A DNA stretch of 64,000 nt from Phlebopus portentosus (GCA_037892935.1 JAYXKI010000012.1:1546369-1610368), one strand, 5' to 3'; shown: positions 11,360-25,020, counted from the stretch's first letter. Program-made: numbers and translations. The notes: generated by a model not told the origin, from the sequence alone.

Positions 11360-11496
11360 GATGGTAAGAGATAAAAAAAAAAGTGATGTGGCAACGAAGG
11401 TAGCTGCTTATAAACATGTTCCAAGCTCGCTTACTAGCCCTCCGGAGATCGATGATCCAAAGTCTGCAAACATACACTATCTTCAGATTCAACGGC

Positions 11497-12417
11497 CTAT
11501 ACAAGCACATCATAGCGACAGTGGCAAAAGAAGAAATAACTATCCAAAGAATTAATGGAATACACCTGCCTGCAGAGTTGCTCAACAACTGAAGCATCAT
11601 CCTGAGGACCGGGACCCTGCCATTTTAACCTGGACTTGATTACAGAGAATGCAAGTTCAATAGGATTGTAGTCTGGTGAGTAAGGAGGAAGAAATTCAAG
11701 CCTGACACCCCTAAGCAAAGGGGTCAGTACATGCTGCGACTTGCATTGCTAGTGAGACAGACCGAGATTTGATGAGCTCCCGAATCTCGGGAGCCTTGTG
11801 TATTGGGCAGTTGTCCATTACGATGACTGATTGATTACCGGGGAAGGGATGCATTTTGTCCAACAGGCTGGCAATGAATTCCGTGAACAATTTGGTATTG
11901 AATGTGCCCTGTACGATAGTGCAGTCGATTGTCCCATCGAGGCTGATAGCTGGCAAGACAGAGAAGCTAACGGAGTGAATCAGAAGCTTGTGACGCGCCA
12001 CAAGAGGCAGAATCACCATTTCCCCCTATTGAAAAACTGCTTACAATACGCACGGCGACCCTCAAGGGCCCAAGCAGTGTTGCAAAGAAAAGCCTGCTGA
12101 TTGCAAGCACTCTCATCGACAAATACCAGCTGTTCCGCTGTGTACTGAGAGGCGATATGTGCAACGTACTGCGCATGCAGAGTTTCATTCTGCTCGAGAG
12201 CCCTTTTCGGTAACTAGACCACGACGATTTCAGTTCGCGTGGACTGCGTAGAGAAGCAAAGTGACAGAGACAGCCACCTTCTTAAGTGTGAAACCGCGCG
12301 CAGCAAGGACCTGTGTATAGTCGCATCTGAAGCCTCCTTCTCCCATCTTTCCTGGAGCAGTAGCCTCAACTCGTCGATGTAATGGTCATTGAGATTGCTT
12401 AGTGACCCAAAAAGCAA
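11497..12417 (-). pseudogene. Tc1/mariner-type transposase, catalytic part
   Basis: Minus-strand fragments in several frames give a helix-turn-helix linker (HYIDELRLLLQERW at about 12390), FVDESA near 12120, the second Asp in VIVMDNCPIH near 11815, and the third catalytic block LPPYSPDYNPIELAF near 11670. These are the three DDE blocks of the fungal Tc1-like 'DDE superfamily endonuclease'. Frameshifts separate them. The DNA-binding N-terminus lies at 14212-14481, separated by unrelated GC-rich DNA. No convincing terminal inverted repeats were located. Confidence 0.75.
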
Positions 12418-13458
12418 CTACGTGGTGTGAACCAACAGCTACCAGGACAGGTTTCAACATGTGCATACCTCGGTGTAGATATAATCAAGCACTCAAGGCC
12501 TTCCACGAAAACCAAGTTCATGCGCAGCAACAGTCCCGTTGTAGTGCCCTGGCCAGTCCTGTGCCAGGACACTCATACTATGGCTCTCCCCTACTTCAGA
12601 TACCATATCCCTTCACTGCCTACACCTCAGAGGACCAGGGCATACTCATACCACACTCTAGAGGCCATACGAGCACATATCTATAGATTCTAGCCTACGC
12701 TTCCCCCTGCGGCGCCCTCCAAGAGCCCAGACAAGTCCGCCGCTGGCTCCCTGGCACCCATACACATCCGCCGAAGGCTCCTACCCAGCACCAGACACCA
12801 TAGGAGATGTCCCCCAATCATTATAGGCCTTCGTTATTACGATTCCTCATATGTACAGCCTCGAGGCGGATTTGGACACCCCTGCGGCGGCCCCCCAAGC
12901 CTCAGATTGGTCCGGCGGCCACTCAGGTGTCCTCAGGTGCCCTCGCCGAGGCCTCCTACAACTTACCAGGCAGTCCCCCAAGGCCTATGGATTTATCTAG
13001 TATCATCCCTGCTCATATGCCACCAAAGGCCGCACCTTTACGAATCTGCCGCCGATCGAGCGGCGAGTTGCAGATCCGCCGCTCCGGCGCCCTCCTTAGT
13101 TACCATGGATCGCCTACACTCTATATTGAGTGCGGCGGCGGCCTTGGGCGGCCCAGAGACCCTGACTGATGCGCCCTCTATCTCATATATGCGATATGAG
13201 CCTCCGAACATCGGCCCCGATGTTTCCCGACTTCCCCCCAAGCGGCGGGCGACTCTAGACCATATATGGCAGTCAGGCATGTGGTACAGCGGCGTGCCAA
13301 GCCACCGACCGCCGCCGCCAAGCCAGACTCCGCCGGCGCCCGTTTTATTGCAGATACTCGATATTTCATGCCATTGGATGATCCCCTCGCGATGTAGCTC
13401 TTGGGCGACTCCTAGATGCTCTGGCGGCGGCCCTTGGCGAGCCCAGTGACTCAGGAGA

Positions 13459-13685
13459 TGTTGTCAGACAGTAGGACTCATCAGCGAGAGCAGTAGAGTA
13501 TATATAGAGTGTATATTCATCAGTAGACGAGGACAATAGACATTCATAGCAGAAAGCTTCCACAGCATACAAGGGCCAGGGTTCGAGATTCCCTCACTCT
13601 GAGCTCCCGCTCATGTACTAAGCTCCCCCATTGACTATATACTACCCTTGACTCGTCGTTCTATTCTCCTTCGGTGCCTCTGACA
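13459..13685 (+). repeat. Possible solo LTR-like block
   Basis: It begins TGTTGTCAGACAGTAGG, contains TATATATAGAG and ends CCTCTGACA, so it has TG...CA ends and a TATA-like box. The flanking five bases do not match. Only one copy is present in the window, so it cannot be confirmed. Confidence 0.25.
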
Positions 13686-13744
13686 TTTAGTGTGTGAGTT
13701 AGGACTGGGAACCTACCCCCAAACGTCCACCGCACTCCATTGTA

Positions 13745-14108
13745 CCTGTCGGGCGGCCTCTATTCGACCTCGGCGGCCCTCCGGCGACACAGGCCTTCTG
13801 TCCTACACCCCTGCGGCGTCTTTTCCAGTTACTCGCCGCACGTTGTCCCTTATATTCATCATAGACGGCCCCTACCTTTCATTTATCCGGTTTACGCTAC
13901 CGCGGCGAATTTGTACACGCTCCCTCGTCCCCGGCGGCCCCCTATTCGACCTCGGTGGCCCTCCGGCGACACAGGCCTTCCATTGTATTCCCCCTCGGCG
14001 TCTTTTTCACCTACTCGCCGCACGTTACGCCTCATATTCATCATATACGGTTCCTAGCTTCCCCCTACTGAGATTGCGCTACTCCGGCGGACTCCTGTGA
14101 CCTCCCCT
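13745..14108. repeat. 182-bp tandem duplication in GC-rich insert
   Basis: The segment with TATTCGACCTCGGCGG at 13761 recurs at 13943 (TATTCGACCTCGGTGG). Its neighbours CTCCGGCGACACAGGCC and ACTCGCCGCACGTT recur in the same order and spacing. The period is about 182 bases and two units are present. Confidence 0.65.
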
Positions 14109-14211
14109 TCGATCCGGCAGACCTACTAGAGCATTCCTTTCATACCTCGGCGTCACTAGGCCACTCCCCCACGTCTCTGACGGTCTTTGGCACCTGCCAG
14201 GTGGTTAGTGG

Positions 14212-14481
14212 TTAGAGTCTGATAGCTTGAGGCTTCGTTTCTGGAGGTTTCTTCACACATTCAGCTCCCTTAGTAGGACGGACATCTGTAGCGCCTTCAG
14301 ATAGAGAGACCACCCAAAATACCACACCGTTGCGCTTGAACTCTCGTATTATCCGGAAAACTGTTGTCTTGGGTATGTCGGTCAAGGCTGTGATCTGAGA
14401 GGCGCTGAGTTTCTTGTTCATAGTGATGATGCATTCCCGTAAATCGTTGGACAGCCGTCTGCTGCATCGCTGGGGTTGCAT
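14212..14481 (-). pseudogene. Tc1/mariner transposase N-terminus (helix-turn-helix)
   Basis: It starts at M 14481. The segment RRLSNDLRECIITMNKKLSA continues with SQITALTDIPKTTVFRIIRE, a typical helix-turn-helix of fungal Tc1-like transposases. The protein then runs into sequence without family resemblance and stops at 14212. The catalytic part is at 11497-12417 on the same strand, so the two are taken as one gene separated by an insertion. Confidence 0.6.
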
Positions 14482-15524
14482 GAATGAATGCTCAACATAA
14501 GCTGTAGAGATGGTGACTGTGAAGATGGTGATGGCTCGAGATCAAGTGGCGACTCGACACGTGAGTTAACCCTTCATCCTCACATGCGTCGCTGCTCCTA
14601 TCTCTTTGCCGTGGTGCCTCGTCTCTCATGATGGTCCGTCCCCAGCAACTGGGGGTTCCCTCATGCCTGTGGGTGATGAGGGATTGGTGAGGATGAGGAG
14701 GGAACTGTGGACAAGTGATGAGAGCTGCTGTGCAGGGAGATACTGCATACGAAAGACTACCGTCATGTGCGTATACTCGTGTTTCTCTGAGAGATGTTTC
14801 TGCAGCCCTGGTGGGCATGCTCGGTTTGGTTGTAGCAGGAGTGCATGATGGCTGAGCTGACCTTGTTCGCCCTCGCCCAGATATGATTTTGGGTGACATT
14901 TCAGCAGAGGATGGTCACCGAGGTGGTTTCAAGTCTGATTAGTAGATAGTACATGTAATGTAGCCACACCCAAGCCTAACTCAGCTCAGCTACTATCTTG
15001 GCTAAAAGCGCCTATGCTGCTGTCTTTTTAGCAGAAACAATCAGATTTTTTGGTGTCCGAATGCGTGAGTTATGACAGATGCAATGAAGTAGGGGAGAGT
15101 TCTGCGAGCAGGAGTGACAACAAACCACCCAGTTTCACTACCACAATCATGTCAGGGAGCCTCGAGGAGTTGCGTACAGGTGCCCACTGGGCTGGCCTGA
15201 TTTATCAAACTTGAATCAGATTTTTCCGGATGACGTTGGGCAAGCTATGATTTTTACACTGAACGGAGGGCATGACAAGGATTTAGCACTATGATGCTAT
15301 CTTTTTAGTAGCAAAGTACATACTCAACAAAACCCAGACATTTTTATATGTACTGAAGCGCATTTTCGAGCAGGTTTTTTACATGGTTATATCAGATTTT
15401 TATGTGCTGTATTGACTGAGATATTCGCTATTTTTTTTTTTTTTTTTTGCTCATCCAGGATGCACTATGCGTCAAAAATACACGTGATTTTCCAAATTGC
15501 CAACAATTTTGCAATTAGCTGTAA
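14482..15524. other. No gene seen
   Basis: AT-rich non-coding sequence with a T tract at 15431-15450. The open frames at 14492-14899 on either strand have low-complexity His/Ser/Thr content and no recognisable domain. Confidence 0.5.
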
Positions 15525-15541
15525 TCACTGCGTTCCATGGG
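15525..15541 (+). repeat. 17-bp inverted repeat, left arm
   Basis: TCACTGCGTTCCATGGG is the exact reverse complement of 17634-17650. The pair encloses the Argonaute pseudogene. Outside the 17 bases similarity drops quickly, and no flanking target duplication was found. Confidence 0.6.
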
Positions 15542-16087
15542 TTTGTACAGTAACGTCCTTTAGAATACATTATTTAAGCTACACGTGTCTATAAGACGAG
15601 TTTGTAGTGCAAATCACTGTAGATCTGCTAGTCTCTTAAAATCAGAATATCATGAGCTAGATGATTCAAGTAGATGGCATCATGTATCCTAGATGATTTC
15701 TTGTAGCTGAGCATATCTGACATACAGTAGCATCTTCTATATGATCTATATGTTCTATCTGAGGTTCATTTCTGTAGCCAACTAGATTCATTGTAGATGA
15801 TAAGCAAGTGATCTTCATTTCCATATTCGGAGTGCAAATCAATCTTGGATTCGCATTAATTACCCTATATATTTACATATTGCTATATTCACCACTATCA
15901 ACCAGTCCAGCAAGCATACCATAATCATTTAATGCATGGCGTGCATCAGATGTAATGGTGGAAGTGAAGACGAAGACGGAGGGAGAATCTGATGATCACT
16001 GCGTGCGAAAAAAAATGAGAGATTGTAGCACACGCAAATTGTAAAGCAGCAACTTCACCTTGTCACCAAGCAAACACAGATAAGATA

Positions 16088-17170
16088 TTGAGATATGAGA
16101 GTGTCCAGTTCGCAAAGCCTTGCATTCGTGGTCTTAAAGGATGGGAACATAGAAGAGTCCAACAGCTCGCTCGAGGTGCAGGTGCACGAGGCAGTCAAGG
16201 CGCTGCTTGGAAAATGCTGGCAATGTGGCATGACGAATCGCTGCCAGGCAGGCCCCAGATGGTCGTCGTCCTCATGGCAAATAGGGATAAACAACTCCAC
16301 CGGTACTTTGACGTCCGCCAGGGCTTCCAGTCGGTATTTGGCCTTATCGAGAACATGCTCGACAAAGAAGGCCGTGATCAGTATTTAGCCAATCTCACGC
16401 TTAAGATTTACACGAAGCTTGGCGGTGTCAACCACCGGTTGGAGCCTGGTTCCCTGAAAGCTTGCAAACACGATGGTGGTCAGGCTGAATGTGGTTAAGC
16501 CGAATGGGAATGCAGTCAAGGGCGCGCCTAGTATTGCGGCGGTCGCAGCGTCGTGCGACATGAACTTCGCGCAGTACCATGCAAGCGTATCCCTTCAGAG
16601 ACCTAAACAAGAGGTGAGTTCCTGTTTTTACGCTATTATGCAGGCGCCTGATGCAACCATTCATGGACGGTTGAAAACTTGCGCGGTATGATTCTGGAAC
16701 GCTTGAAGGACTACCGTGAGAGCATGGACTCGTTCCCTGAACGCATCCTTATATTCCAAGCCGGTATTTCGGATGGCCAGCACGCGGTGATAATGGCCAC
16801 AGAGATCAAGCAGCTGAACGAAGCATTCAGTGAATTGAAGAAATACAAGCGAAGCTGACTTACATCGCTTGTAGCAAGGTTCAACACCAGAATTGGTTCT
16901 ACCCGATGAAGGTGGCATCTGCGGACAGGACCTCAAACTCTCTGATGGGGTCAGTCGTAGACCAGGAGTGACGAGCATTTATGACTACAATTTCTACTTG
17001 CAGGCTCACGCGAGCACGCAAGGTATTGCTCGCACGGCTCACCACACAATCCTCCATGAAGACGACGAGTTCTCTCCGATGCTCTGCAGCAAGGCATCAA
17101 TGACACTTCATACCTCTGGGTGGCGTCGACGAACAGTGTGAGCTTGGTACCACCAGCCTACTGGACAAGT
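16088..17170 (+). pseudogene. Argonaute (Mid-PIWI part), frameshifted relic
   Basis: Three frames together give the C-terminal half of an Argonaute, the small-RNA-guided nuclease of RNA silencing. Seen in order: QYLANLTLKIYTKLGGVNHR near 16380, PSIAAVAASCDMNFAQYHAS near 16530, a short intron-like GTGAGT...CAG at about 16613-16642, FPERILIFQAGISDGQ near 16735, KLTYIACSKVQHQNWFYP near 16855, FYLQAHASTQGIARTAHH near 16995 and SVSLVPPAYW near 17140. The first PIWI catalytic Asp position reads Asn (RLNVVKP for the usual DVTHP). The Asp of the usual RDGVSEGQ motif reads Ala (QAGISDGQ). PAZ and the N-terminus are absent. It cannot be a slicer. Confidence 0.82.
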
Positions 17171-17924
17171 TGAGCATGCGCTTGTGCATGCTTATACTTG
17201 CGCATCGTGATGTCAGCTGCTGAGAGAAGTAAAGAGGCCAGGATGTCGGCTCAGGATGTCATTGGTAGGGCAAAGGGTCTCTGGAGGGGCGGAGTCTCAG
17301 GTGACAGAGGACGGGTGGCAGAGGATGATGGTGGAGGAAGAAAGAGAGACGTGATGATGCAAGGGTGATGGTCAAGGTGAAAAGAGAAGTGGACAAGTCG
17401 TGACCGGCGTAATATTACAGTAGATGATATAGTATCCTCTGATGAATCTCTTCAACTGATGCTATATTAATCTACTCGATTGTACAGTTAATCTGTCTAT
17501 TTAATTTTCATGTAGCATCTTCACACTTGACATACACAAAGCTATGGTAGATTCAGTTTTCGAGGCCTGACTGAACAATCTTGTATATTCTTGCTATCAC
17601 AACTACTGTAATCTATCGGACAACCTCTAGAATCCCATGGAACGCAGTGAATGGCTGTATCGATCAGAAAAGAATCTAATGCTTCGGTGATTCCCGGGTC
17701 ACGCTTGTAATCAAAATGTAAACTGTGACACGCTCGTTTTCCTTTTTGCGCGGAACAGACAATTTCTTACGGAATCGTAATATTGAATAAAGCATTATAT
17801 GCATGCATGCAAACCCTCCTTCCTAAAGCACGGGGGTTATTCATGGTACATAGCTGTGAGGAGTGTCGAAATTTTACAGAATTTATTACCCATTCCTGAA
17901 ACAATAGCTTTCCGATGAAGTCAA
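17171..17924. other. No gene; AT-rich, with a possible MITE relic
   Basis: AT-rich intergenic sequence. Positions about 17803-17850 (GCATGCAAACCCTCCTTCC, then a GGGGG run and GTACAT) resemble one half of the mariner MITE at 23123-23282 in diverged form. Confidence 0.4.
17634..17650 (-). repeat. 17-bp inverted repeat, right arm
   Basis: CCCATGGAACGCAGTGA is the exact reverse complement of 15525-15541. The distance between outer ends is about 2.1 kb. Confidence 0.6.
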
Positions 17925-20900
17925 TTAAATTACATGCCTACCACACAAACAGGAGTACAACATTTTGGTATATTCATTATGCTTCAAGCGTCTTTCAACT
18001 GACTCGCATTCTTCCCGATACAGCGTCTCCGCACGCTCAAGCAGATCATTGAAGTCATCCCCTGATTCAGAACAAAAGTCACATAGACCATTCACTACGG
18101 GACCTACTGCGTTGCGAGAGATTTGGTAGTCGTGCTGAAAATCTTCGCTACCAATCCAAGCGGGGGGGTCCTCCGGCTCCGGAGCCAACTTCGGAGCTAG
18201 TCGGTCAACGTGCACAACAATCACCAGCAAGGTAGCTACTTCGGAAGGTGACGCTGACGAGTGAAGCTGATCTAGTGATTTATGAGCTAGGACATGAATG
18301 TACTCATATCTTAACTTCGTACCTCGGGTCCCATTACAAAGACGTTCAGCAAAGCTACAGACAGCTTTCATTAGAAGAAGCGGAGCGACACGATGCTCTG
18401 CGTTGGACACTCTAAATCCTATATAATGCTCAAGCACTAGTGCCCGGAGGGTATCCTCGAGATGAGCGTACGAGTAGAAATGTCCACCAAAGCAAACGGA
18501 AAAGTCTCCTGTTATAACCAGGTGGCTCGTACCAGGCCTCATTATACTTTTTGGGAACTGTCAGCATGGGCTCTTACGGGCTTTTGAGAGGACTTACAAG
18601 ACATCGCCCTGGCGAAGAATCAACGCATCAGTGTCGACGGCTTCTTTATCTCCAGCCCACGCAGGACACTGCTTTGGCTCACGTGGCAAGAACCAGACCA
18701 TTACGCCCTTGCAGATATAGATGAAGGTGCTCAATCCTCCAGCATCTATACGCCAGTCCGACCACGCGGACAAACCACTTATAATCACGCAACGTTTACC
18801 AAACTCCCGAGTACTAAGCTTTGTCCAAAATTTGACCGATTCCTTACCCACCGCGAAGGTATCTCGGTAATAAAGAGGCTTAAAATCATCGAATGGTCTG
18901 AGATTCGCCGCCCGTCAGTACAAAGTAAAACTCATGAAAGATTAAATTTACGAACAGAGGGAATAAGTCTTCTGAAGTAGGGATGTCAAGGAAGCTTAGC
19001 ACCCGCAGCGTAGGGGCTTGCGATTCTTTTTCAATGGAAAACGAAACAGCGCGCTCTTTAATAATAGTTCCCGATGTGCTTTCGCGCTTCTTCGATTTTG
19101 ATTTTGCGCGCCGACCTTTCTGATCTCGTGAAGCGCGATCCCGTGACATAAGGGCCTCCTGAGAACTCCCCGCTTCAGAGCGCTCACCGACGGAAGCACA
19201 ATAGGCATCCCAGCTCTGGACGAACTCGGCCCAATGCTTAATATATTCATCCACGCTAGATCGAACCATACGATACGAAGCGCGCTTTCCCCGTTGATTA
19301 ACCTTAGCACTAATCGGAAGTGTTGTGCAGTCTATGGGAAACTGTCAGGAGGTGTCTTGGCAATCAAGTGAAGTCTTCTACCTCGTGCCGTAAGAGGTGC
19401 ATTGACATCGACAATCTCTTCTAATTTTTTCCAATCGAAACCATAAATAGCACCTTCAAGGAACGCCGTCGTATCTGCGAGTCGAGAGCATCTGACGAGA
19501 TGGATATTTTTCCTCCTTCGCAACACTTCTGATGGATCCTCGGTCCTCCATTGATCGCTAGTGAAGCAGACGATAGTCACATACACGGGTGCCTTCGTGA
19601 GATCATAACGAAAGTTTGTGTTCAACATCCGTTTTATAAGCAGCCGCTGCTCGGAATAACTATCAAGTCGGAATGGCTGAATCGTGCATATGTCACTCTC
19701 ACCTGCCGGTCCCATACCGGTATCTTGACAGCAACTGGTCGCCAACACTGACCATTCGATAATGCAGACGGTATAACCACATCCTTCTCCCGCAACCATC
19801 GCTCAGACGAACGGAGAGACGGGTCCGATATAGCTGGAATATCATGCAAACTCAGAGAGTAGCAGGACAACTAAGAATTTGCGAGTAAGTTCTAGAGGCC
19901 GTAACACTTGCATAGAATGCACCCTACATTCAGGGGAGCAAGCTCCCAAACGTTTCTTAAACTCAGAGCATGGCAACGGTTATCAAGGCTATTGATCTTT
20001 TCGATTTCGATTTCCTCCTCATCAGGGAGTCCGATGAAGCTGCTCCTAGCCCTTATTGGATCATCCTCTGTCAAACTGCCAAACAAGCGCAGAACTTCCG
20101 AATCAGAGCACTGCCCTGCTGTTTCGTGATGACCTGGAGCTTCCGGCACTTCATCGATCGAGTTGTGGGATATACTCAGGGCCTGAGTGAAGACCTCAGT
20201 CGTATCATTTGACGGCCCCGGATCCTCACTTCCGTTGGATCGATGAGACGCCTGCGAGTCAGGGGTCGGGATGGCAGCGCCAAGATAGCGCAAAGGTTGC
20301 GAATTGTCTTCGAATGCGTTGATAGAGCGCGGGAGCTGAAGAGATTCATCCATTGCGTCGTGTACCGGGGCCGCAAATCGAGAGTTTGCATCAGGAGCGA
20401 TGTAATCGTTTTGTTGAAATATCCGGACGGGACAATGGTGAGATGTCATGCAAGTAACCTCATTACCATCGCATATCGTCGTATTGGTGTTCGCTACATC
20501 GCCAGTCGGGTCTGATGTGACATGGTATAAAGGTGGTGCCGCGACAGATGTCCTGTTTAAAACCATCGAATCATTTCCTCCGTTCCCGAGGGCACGGGGA
20601 CTGCCAAGGAATATCCTTTTTGCAGGGGTAATATCTCTCTCTGTCGACTCAGAACTAGAGTCTTCAGACTCCGGTGTCAAAGCGTTCCTGTCTTCGGCCA
20701 GCTGCTTTCCATGCTTCCTTTTCGGGGCTTCTTCGAATCCCGTGACTCACGATCAGAACGCACATGGCTGTTGTTCCCCTCTACGTGGTTGCCAACACGC
20801 TCGACCTTGCGTGCAGTACCATCACTCAAAGCTGTGGTGTACCACTCCGGATTGAGCACATCGACAGGCTTTTTCTGGACAACTCGGGCAATGTGGCGTA

Positions 20901-22825
20901 TTACTCTTACCAAAGGCTCGTTCTGATCCTCAGCTTCCTTTCGAATTTCCTGCCATTCCTCGTGAGTCATCGCGGGTGTCATCTCGTGCTTCTGTTTCTC
21001 CTTGAGATCGATGCACTTTACACGCCAATTCGAGTCGTGGACGCACTTTTTGGGTCACTTCGAGATTGCACCCTCTACGAGGCTCTGGAGATAGACTCTG
21101 CGTCTCATTTCCAGAGTCCGAATGAATGGATGAGACACTCTGCTCTGGAGAGACACAGCCGGCTGCACCGGAGAAATAGATCGCATGACAACCTCAAGGG
21201 CGAATGCTGAGATCTCACCTTCTGGAAGTAAGGATTCCAGCCGACCTGGCTCCGGCAAATGTCTTGAAGCAATACCTTCCTGAAAACGCTTATTACGCCA
21301 GGTAGTCATAAGCTCGAGCATCCGTTGTTCGAACACAACGGGTCCCCTGAGTGCCATCTCGATGACGATGTTCATCAGACTACGTTCTTGAACTGAACGA
21401 ACAGCATCTGGCTTGAGACGAGGGAGCGTGATAGCCTGAAGGAATAAGTGACAGGAATTCAAATTTACGACGTCAAAACTCACCTGAGCGATGCAATACA
21501 TGGGTATGCGGTTGCGGGCATTGCTAGTTAAGGCATTCCCGTTCAGAAGGCAGAAAGGCGAGACTGCGCAAGCCATGTACAAGGCGCGCAGAACAGGGAA
21601 ATCGCCGTCTTCGCTTCTTAGAAACGATGGAACGTCCATTCCGCATTCTTCCCTGAATCAGGTGAGCAATGAACCTGTGCTGTCGAGCGTTGATAGATGA
21701 CTTGCATCAGAAGTTTAGAAAGTCTTTTGTAATCTGGTAGAAGAGCATTTTGCCTGGACGAAAAGAGGTCGAGACCTCTCTTATATAAGGCACCGTAAAG
21801 CTGAGCGACGAAAAAATAAAGAATGATCTAAACATCGAGCTCACCAACATTAGAGCTCGCAGTCCGAGGGCTGCATGACAGAAATTATTAAAAATCGTGT
21901 TCATTTTTGCCGCGGAGTGCGTCTGTCTAACGCTTCGAATTAGTGAATGCATAATATTGTCCCGATTTCCACCTGAGTGGCCATTAGCACGCAGAGCGAC
22001 GTCGATTGTATGCTGAGCTGCTGGACGAAAGCTAGTGCAATTCGCGAGAGAAGAGCTTTGGTCCGGAGCGACTCCAACACCCACATTCGAGTCCCCCGGG
22101 TACTCATCAGCACCATCCTCCTCCATCTCATAGTCAGCGGATGTGCTTACAAACCCATTACGACTTCCTATTTCCAGCAGGCTCTGAGCCGCCGAGGTAT
22201 CGCGTAGAAGTATACTAGCATCGCTTCCCAAGGCGCATTGTCGAGGAAACAAAGTGTCTCCCTGGCTATCGTGATATGACTTGTCCCACAAATCGAGAAA
22301 CTTGTCCATTGTCTGATCCCAGAATAAATAGCATTCCCACGCTTTTCGTAGGCATTGCGGTACGTCCTTTGTTGGCTCGACAATAGGTTTGTGAGAACGT
22401 CGTCGGTCCGCTTCGCTGTTGTCGATCGCAAATATTGTTCTATCAAAGACAACGCACAATAGGAGGCCGTGCAACCATTCATTGCTCATGCGAGGTTCGA
22501 TAACATGGTGCCAAGCTGCCCTCGCTAGAGACCGATCTCTAGTTGAACTTGAGTTCAGACTGGCGACCAGACGGCGGTTGAAGTCATGGACGCATCCGTA
22601 TAATCCTCTAACGAGTGCATGCCTGTTGTTCTTCTGGTCCGGGTCACCAAGAAGCGCGCAAGAAATAACGGTGTGCCACCTTGTAGCTTTATTCCAATAC
22701 TCGATGGATACGCCAACTGGCGTAAGAAGGATGGCTGCGTCGATTCTTGTGCGGGTCACCTCGTCGTCCTTAGGTCCTAAGCACATCGAACTTGTCATCT
22801 CATCGTACATTGAAAGGGCAGACAT
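17925..22825 (-). CDS. Large multi-exon protein of unknown function
   Basis: A chain of long minus-strand open frames (22825-21707, 21639-21055, 20982-20677, 20680-19892, 19799-19332, 19269-18886, 18851-18594, 18542-17925) with consistent strand suggests one gene of over 1,300 codons with short introns. One intron can be proposed: GTGAGCTCG to GTCGCTCAG at about 21845-21797. The N-terminal part has a WHHVIEPRM segment and an acidic stretch (EMEEDGADEY). The centre is Ser/Thr/Asp-rich. A basic KGRRAKSKSKKRES run sits near 19120, and the C-terminal part is Cys/His-containing (VNGLCDFCSESGDDFNDLL). I recognise no family. Some junctions do not rejoin in frame by eye, so it may be decayed, or more than one gene. 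Confidence 0.45.
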
Positions 22826-23122
22826 CGCAGTGAATAATCGTCGTTAGAGTATGTATCGCCTCGAGAGTCAGCCTCAGCGTGGGTACACTTGATGAGTGCT
22901 GGTCATTGTGAGCTCAGACGTGCAGGAGCGTGCAAGCTAGATTCGCGGAAATTACTGACTGGAAAAGAGCCAACCGTAACGTGTAACACAGGGTCGGATA
23001 TGTTACAACCGATCACACTCACTGCATATTGGAGGTCCCTAACACGTGCCTGTGTAGCCGTACGTACCTAAGTTCCTTATCTACGCAAAAATCTGTCTTA
23101 CATCACACAGAAAATTTGTGTA
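22826..23122. other. No gene; upstream of the large unknown gene
   Basis: Sequence between the presumed start of the minus-strand gene and the palindrome. It could hold the gene's promoter, but no clear motif was seen. It ends with TA, the apparent mariner-type target at 23121-23122. Confidence 0.4.
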
Positions 23123-23282
23123 CAGGTGGGTACAAAAAGTCTTTGGCCCCCCTGTTTTAGGAAGGTGATTTGCATGCCTTCTCGGGAAACGAACACCCGT
23201 GCCGACATTGAGCAAGTACCATACATCGCATGCAAATCCTCCCTCCATAAACAGGGGGGCCGAAGACTTTTGTACCCACCTG
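23123..23282. mobile_element. Mariner-type MITE, left copy (160 bp)
   Basis: The ends CAGGTGGGTACAAAA and TTTTGTACCCACCTG are inverted repeats that extend inward through GGCCCCCCTGTTT and GCATGC. TA flanks both sides (23121-23122 and 23283-23284), as expected for Tc1/mariner elements. It contains no open frame of note. Confidence 0.8.
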
Positions 23283-23614
23283 TAGAACAAGATACGTTAC
23301 GTACACAGATATATGCATTTCTGTGTAGATCACCCAACATAAAAGTCCGTATAGTTTTGTCTAGCTGACGTGGTGCTTGATTAGATTTTGAGAGTTGATA
23401 TATAAAAACTAGACTAGATCTGTATAAGCGAACTATGTAAATCTACACAGATCTATGCATGCGAGACTGTGAGTGACGAGGTCAGACGAACTTAGATGCA
23501 TTTTGACGTGTCGTCCTCTTTGTCTCTTGCCACCACTAGTACTGTCATGCCACTCTATCCACCCCCAGCACCTACAAATCATCTCCGTCCCTGCTTCATC
23601 CACCTCATTTATGA

Positions 23615-25020
<1,406 letters not shown>

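Larger units (their letters stand above)
12418..14211. other. GC-rich insertion splitting the mariner relic
   Basis: This stretch is rich in GGCGGCC and CCGGCG and differs sharply in composition from both flanks. Its long frames are Pro/Arg/Ser-rich on both strands, as expected from base composition, and none is a recognisable protein. It contains a 182-bp tandem duplication (see 13745-14108) and a TG...CA block with a TATATATAG box at 13459-13685 that could be a small LTR. ACCCAAAA occurs near both borders (12405-12412, 14313-14322), but the true ends are not resolved. Confidence 0.45.

Noticed and set aside
13565..13595. tRNA-like B box (GGGTTCGAGATTCCC)
   Set aside because: It has an extra base against the B-box consensus, no A box at a suitable distance and no cloverleaf; not called a tRNA or SINE.
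12405..14322. ACCCAAAA at both borders as an 8-bp hAT-type target duplication
   Set aside because: The inner ends show no terminal inverted repeats and the transposase frame does not rejoin cleanly; may be chance.
14492..14899. 135-codon minus-strand frame
   Set aside because: Low-complexity His/Ser/Thr/Arg content; probably non-coding flank of the mariner relic.
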